Of a DNA stretch of 36,695 nucleotides, positions 33,418 through 36,695 are shown in pieces (position 1 is the stretch's first letter; each line of letters begins with the position of its first letter). A program made the position numbers and the translations under genes. Source of the DNA: an uncultured Collinsella sp. (GTDB lineage: Bacteria; Actinomycetota; Coriobacteriia; Coriobacteriales; Coriobacteriaceae); the NCBI GenBank assembly GCA_900552145.1, contig URYW01000010.1, forward strand, positions 1-36,695, written 5' to 3'. The notes below the pieces were generated by a model. The model searched no databases. It was not told the origin of the DNA and saw only the letters and a program-made list of their open reading frames with translations.

Positions 33418-33651
33418 ATGATTGATAGGAAGCAGTTCTGAGGCCTGATGGCAGGAGTTCCCATTTTGATGCGAGCTGAGATGGCGGAAGCCGTGGAGCT
33501 GCCGGACGCTCGGAAGCGATTGACGCTCGTGGTTGACACGGTGGTCAGAGATGAAAATGGCAATGAAAAAACGCGAACAAGAAGCAGAGAGACTTTTTTC
33601 ACGCCAGAGAGCGAAGGCGTGAGTTTTGCTATCGACTGTTGTATCGAATAG
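33418..33651 (+). pseudogene. Short gene with an in-frame TGA at codon 8
   Basis: A good ribosome site (GGGGA, 8 nt spacing) leads to ATG 33418. The frame reads MIDRKQF, TGA (33439-33441), then continues without stop as GLMAGVPILMRAEMAEAVEL, DARKRLTLVVDTVVRDENGN and onward to 33651. A single TGG-to-TGA change would explain it, giving about 77 residues with a possible weak signal or membrane start. Restart at ATG 33448 (67 residues) is the alternative, but it has no clear ribosome site beyond GGCCTG. No family was recognised; the second half (RLTLVVDTVVRDENGNEKTR) looks like a beta-strand domain. Confidence 0.55.
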
Positions 33652-33770
33652 ACAAAATGGAATAAAACGAATTGACCTACAGACAAGGTATTACTTAAAC
33701 AAAGCTGAAATCTTGGCATCTAGTGCTCGGGACTGCCCAGCTTGGGGTACAACTCAACGTGAACATTGAT

Positions 33771-33800
33771 GGCCCGCCACATGTTTGGCGGGCCTTTGGT
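33771..33800 (+). terminator. Terminator-like hairpin before the htrA-type gene
   Basis: GGCCCGCC (33771-33778) with GGCGGGCC (33787-33794) is a perfect 8-bp stem with an 8-nt loop, followed by TTTGGTTATT. It lies 30 bp before the protease start, so it either ends transcription from the damaged cluster or attenuates the protease gene. Confidence 0.65.
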
Positions 33801-33823
33801 TATTAGACGAAAGGATCGCAGCC

Positions 33824-35278
33824 ATGAGCGAGAAGGATTCCCAGCGTCCTCAGGATGCGGGCAACGCTGGCGAGACCCAGCAGCAGCCGCGTGTGCAGGT
33901 GGAGTCGACGCCTGCCGGCAGTAACATTCCCTACGTGCAGGCTTACGATACACAGACCGGCCAGCCGCTGGGCGGTCAGCAGGTTGTAAACAAGCACACG
34001 GTGGTCAAGATCAAGACCAAAAAACTGCCGATCTTTATTACGGCACTCGCCGGCTGTGCCTGCGGCGCCCTGCTGGTCATCGCGCTCATTATGAGTGGCA
34101 CGCTCGATATCGGCGGCGGCAGGAACGCCGTGACGGCGGGTGCTTCGGGTTCATCGACGCAAAAGATCACCATCGACTCCGAGGACACCACGCTGGCCGA
34201 GGCCGTTTCTGCCAAGGCCCTGCCTTCCGTCGTTTCCATCACCGCCACTTCGAGCGGTAGCCAGAATGGTTCGCTTTCGCAGTCTGCCGACGAGTCGGAC
34301 AGCTCGGGCAGCGTCGGTTCGGGCGTGGTGCTCGATACCGAGGGCCACATCCTCACCAACAACCACGTGGTCGATGGCTATGACCAGTACGTGGTGACCA
34401 TGGATGACGGCACCACCTACGAGGCCGAGTTCGTGGGCAACGATGCCTCGAGCGACCTGGCAGTCATCAAGCTCAAGGATGCCGACGCCTCCAAGCTCAC
34501 GCCGATCGAGATCGGCGACTCCTCCAAGCTCAACGTGGGCGAGTGGGTCATGGCGATCGGCTCGCCGTTCGGTAACGAGCAGTCTGTCTCTACGGGCATC
34601 GTCTCGGCGCTGTATCGCTCCACGGCCATGAGCTCTACCAGTGGCAACACCATCTACGCCAACATGATCCAGACCGATGCCGCCATCAACCCGGGCAACT
34701 CCGGCGGCGCGCTCGTCAACGACAACGGCGAGCTCGTGGGTATTAACTCGCTTATCGAAAGCTATTCGGGCTCCAGCTCGGGCGTGGGCTTTGCCATTCC
34801 GGTCAACTACGCCAAGAACATTGCCGACCAGATCATCGACGGCAAGACGCCGGTTCATCCGTATCTGGGCGCCACGCTTTCGAGCGTCAATGCGCTCAAC
34901 GCCCGCACCAACAAGCTCAGCACCGATAGCGGCGCGTATGTGGCAAGTGTCGTCGAGGACGGTCCCGCCGCCAAGGCCGGCATCCAGGAAGGTGACGTCA
35001 TCACCAAACTGGGCGATGACGAGATTACGAGCGCCGATGGCCTGATTATCGCGCTGCGCAGCCACGAGGTGGGCGAGAAGGTCGAGATTACGCTCGTGCG
35101 CGGCAAGGAAGAGAAAAAGGTCACCGTCGAGCTGGGCTCCGACGAGGAGCTGCAGAACCAGCAGCAGGACGATAGCGCGACCGACACCGGCAACGGCGGT
35201 ATTACCGACGAGCAGCTGCGCCAGTATCTGGAGGAGCTGTTGGGCCAGCAGGGCCAGGGCTACGGCCAGGGTTACTAG
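33824..35278 (+). CDS. htrA: HtrA/DegP-family serine protease, membrane anchored
   Basis: A trypsin-like quality-control protease acting outside the membrane. 484 residues: a cytoplasmic Gln-rich N-terminus (1-60), one membrane helix (about 66-90, LPIFITALAGCACGALLVIAL), a Ser-rich linker, the protease domain with catalytic H181 (TNNHVV), D211 (SSDLAVIKL) and S293 (NPGNSGGAL), one PDZ domain (about 345-440, AYVASVVEDGPAAKAGIQEGDVI), and a low-complexity Gln/Gly tail ending YGQGY. The long N-terminus ahead of the helix is typical of actinobacterial HtrA. ATG 33824 follows AAAGGA by about 8 nt; the in-frame start at 33785 lies inside the hairpin and is unlikely. A strong terminator follows. Confidence 0.95.
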   Translation: MSEKDSQRPQDAGNAGETQQQPRVQVESTPAGSNIPYVQAYDTQTGQPLGGQQVVNKHTVVKIKTKKLPIFITALAGCACGALLVIALIMSGTLDIGGGRNAVTAGASGSSTQKITIDSEDTTLAEAVSAKALPSVVSITATSSGSQNGSLSQSADESDSSGSVGSGVVLDTEGHILTNNHVVDGYDQYVVTMDDGTTYEAEFVGNDASSDLAVIKLKDADASKLTPIEIGDSSKLNVGEWVMAIGSPFGNEQSVSTGIVSALYRSTAMSSTSGNTIYANMIQTDAAINPGNSGGALVNDNGELVGINSLIESYSGSSSGVGFAIPVNYAKNIADQIIDGKTPVHPYLGATLSSVNALNARTNKLSTDSGAYVASVVEDGPAAKAGIQEGDVITKLGDDEITSADGLIIALRSHEVGEKVEITLVRGKEEKKVTVELGSDEELQNQQQDDSATDTGNGGITDEQLRQYLEELLGQQGQGYGQGY

Positions 35279-35305
35279 CGAGTCGTATCGCACATATCGA
35301 AGCCA

Positions 35306-35345
35306 GAGGGGGCTGTCCCGCCAACGCGGGACAGCCCCCTCTTTT
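35306..35345 (+). terminator. Terminator after the htrA-type gene
   Basis: A 15-bp perfect stem, GAGGGGGCTGTCCCG (35306-35320) with CGGGACAGCCCCCTC (35327-35341), 6-nt loop, then TTTT. Confidence 0.93.
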
Positions 35346-35387
35346 CATATTGATCCGTTGGGGACGGAGGAAAACAGATCATTTTGG

Positions 35388-35639
35388 TTAGTCTTCGTCG
35401 CTGGGAAGGCTTCCAAATGCCTCGATGTACTCTTCGTCCGACATCCAGTCGATGATGTCGCCAGGTTTGCAGTGAAGTGCCTCGCACATCGCGGTCAACG
35501 TCGAAAAGCGAATGCCCTTGAGCCGCCCCGTTTTAATGCGCGAAACGTTAACGGGCGAGATGCCGATAATGTCGGCAAGTTCTTGAGAGGACATTTTGCG
35601 ATCCGCCATGACGCGATCGAGTCTCATGACGATTGGCAT
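35388..35639 (-). CDS. XRE/Cro-type DNA-binding regulator
   Basis: An 83-residue helix-turn-helix protein: MRLDRVMADRKMSSQELADI, then IGISPVNVSRIKTGRLKGIRFSTLTAMCEAL and a C-terminal acidic tail with CKPGDIIDW. This is the short Cro/C1 form that regularly accompanies DUF2975 membrane proteins. ATG 35639 follows AAGGAGG by 5 nt, and the upstream DUF2975 gene ends 12 nt before it, so the two form an operon. The protein probably controls its own operon; any link to a membrane signal through DUF2975 is inferred. Confidence 0.9.
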   Translation of the reverse strand: MPIVMRLDRVMADRKMSSQELADIIGISPVNVSRIKTGRLKGIRFSTLTAMCEALHCKPGDIIDWMSDEEYIEAFGSLPSDED

Positions 35640-35651
35640 GCTGCCCTCCTT

Positions 35652-36173
35652 CTAAATAATGGCGTCAACGTCCGACTGCAAGAGTCGCCCGTACTCAAAG
35701 ATAGCCGAAAGAGATAGCGCAAACAAAGCGAGAACCAGTGTCCAAGCGTTAAAACCAAAGATACCAATTGCGGTAATACTGACGTCGTTGGGGAGCTGGA
35801 CGGCACATAGGTTATCGAAGGTAATCGAGACAATTGAAGAAATGAGCAGCAGAAGCCCAACAACCAGAAAACGCCGGCATTGTTTTCGCGTGAATATCGA
35901 CTGAGTGCTGACGACGTCAAGGCAGAAGTTCAAGTAGACAATCAGGCATGTGATTGAAAGCGCCAGGGCCAGAACGTCGCGGATGGCGAGCGCGGTAAGG
36001 ACGGCGCTCGGAATGGACTCACCGTTAATATAGAAGGGAGTGGGTGCAAAGAGCACCTCCCGCGCCTCGTTGGCAACGCTGAACGCTGAGAAGGCCGCCA
36101 TGATTGCTGCGACAGACAAAGTGGCGAGCAACATCACACTGCTAAAACGGCATCGTTTATCTGAGCTTTCCAT
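35652..36173 (-). CDS. DUF2975-family membrane protein
   Basis: 173 residues with four hydrophobic segments (about 14-34, 55-80, 105-125 and 137-157), the layout of DUF2975 proteins. These are small membrane proteins of unknown role almost always paired with an XRE regulator, as here. The loop between segments 1 and 2 (EAREVLFAPTPFYINGESIP) is probably outside. ATG 36173 (MESSDKRC) has GGGG about 6 nt upstream; the in-frame TTG at 36185 lies within the preceding terminator tail. Expression presumably starts in the short gap after the terminator at 36189-36209, or by read-through. Confidence 0.82.
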   Translation of the reverse strand: MESSDKRCRFSSVMLLATLSVAAIMAAFSAFSVANEAREVLFAPTPFYINGESIPSAVLTALAIRDVLALALSITCLIVYLNFCLDVVSTQSIFTRKQCRRFLVVGLLLLISSIVSITFDNLCAVQLPNDVSITAIGIFGFNAWTLVLALFALSLSAIFEYGRLLQSDVDAII

Positions 36174-36183
36174 AATTAACCCC

Positions 36184-36214
36184 AAAAAGGCTGCGGCAAT
36201 GCCGCAGCCAAAAA
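36184..36214 (-). terminator. Terminator after the secreted-protein gene
   Basis: A perfect 9-bp stem GGCTGCGGC and GCCGCAGCC (36189-36209) with a 3-nt loop. On the minus strand it is followed by TTTTT; on the plus strand it is also followed by AAAAAA, so it is flanked by A/T tracts on both sides. Confidence 0.9.
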
Positions 36215-36217
36215 ATC

Positions 36218-36586
36218 CTAAGCATAGATGGTTCTTGCTTCAGAATGCCAACTGCCGTTGTAATAGTAAGTAACAGTTACGACGACGCTTCCGTTGCTGA
36301 GTCCGTATCTATGAGTCCAGCTGATGTTGCTAACTCGAGAATTGGAGGTCCAGTTCTTTATGGATTTGATGCCCGTTATCGTTCCATAGGTATCGTTAAC
36401 GGTGTAAGTAACATGGAGCCTGACGCCGTTCGAATAGGCGAGGGTGGTTTCAGCGGTGTAGATTGAACGACTTTCGGCAACTGGCGAAATGATAGAGGAA
36501 TGGGTTTCTGCTGCGAAGGCGGGCTGCGCGGTCATGCACGATAACCCAACAAGGCAGACGGCGAGTAAATAAGCAACCTTTTTCAT
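36218..36586 (-). CDS. Small secreted protein with signal peptide
   Basis: 122 residues. A clear Sec signal peptide (MKKVAYLLAVCLVGLSCMTA then QPAFAAE, cleavage likely after AFA) is followed by a Ser/Thr/Tyr-rich mature part of about 95 residues. This part is rich in predicted beta-strands (TTLAYSNGVRLHVTYTVND, TGIKSIKNWTSN, SNISWTHRYGLSNGSVVVTV, TYYYNGSWHSEARTIYA). No family was recognised; an adhesive or antimicrobial beta-sheet protein is possible. Two ATG codons are adjacent; 36586 is preferred because TAGGAG lies 6 nt before it but only 3 nt before 36589. It has its own terminator. Confidence 0.75.
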   Translation of the reverse strand: MKKVAYLLAVCLVGLSCMTAQPAFAAETHSSIISPVAESRSIYTAETTLAYSNGVRLHVTYTVNDTYGTITGIKSIKNWTSNSRVSNISWTHRYGLSNGSVVVTVTYYYNGSWHSEARTIYA

Positions 36587-36695
36587 CATTGGCTCCTAAC
36601 TATCTGGTGATTATTTTTGGCTCTGTTAGACCAGGATTGACATGCCGACCTGCCGGCTAACTCGCCGTCTCCCCGTCGGGCGCCGGCGTCTTGAC

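Overview
The window looks like a stretch of chromosome from a high-GC gut actinobacterium, most likely a Coriobacteriia member close to Collinsella. This is inferred from GC-rich codon use, strong AGGAGG-type ribosome sites and the mix of genes: Ni-pincer lactate racemase, EbgAC-type beta-galactosidase, Feo iron uptake and an OYE-type reductase. No tRNA, rRNA, insertion sequence or CRISPR array was found. Every identification rests on recognised motifs and recalled family knowledge; no database search was possible.

Layout. An 80-base polypyrimidine tract opens the window, followed by hisS (151-1464) and ppc (1722-4535). The lactate racemization region spans 4557-10034: larA and an aquaporin-type channel on the plus strand face a convergent larB-larC-tetR operon on the minus strand. 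Two giant palindromes with unrelated 29-nt arms flank larA and the channel. serB (minus) and aspS (plus) follow, then a tandem array of hairpins (12904-13126). The beta-galactosidase locus comes next: a divergent LacI-type repressor, three operator copies, ebgA and ebgC, then an APC-family permease. After an HPr-like gene there is an iron block (feoA, feoA, feoB and a Cys-rich FeoB-associated peptide) and a large OYE/FAD reductase.

From about 25.9 kb the window becomes more accessory: a gene remnant, an AAA ATPase behind eight 10-bp repeats, a 162-bp inverted-repeat element, GntR and LacI regulators, and a toxin-antitoxin pair in which a RelB/DinJ-like DNA-binding domain is fused to an MntA-type nucleotidyltransferase and overlaps a HepT (HEPN) toxin gene. 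A glutamine-synthetase-family gene and an orphan OmpR-type regulator resembling GlnR follow. The synthetase-like protein lacks three of the six usual metal ligands. A low-GC, partly decayed cluster (32.6-33.7 kb), an HtrA-type protease, a DUF2975-XRE pair and a small secreted protein close the window.

How the genes fit together. LarA interconverts D- and L-lactate and the channel probably moves lactate. LarB and LarC make and metallate its cofactor, but LarE and the LarC2 domain are not here. The ebg block takes up lactose-type beta-galactosides as carbon under repressor control. The feo block imports Fe(II). The points most worth following up are the two conserved-core, variable-arm palindrome families, the RHH-MNT/HepT fusion, the ligand-poor GlnA-like protein with a GlnR-like neighbour and a possible GlnR box, and the LarC1-only gene.
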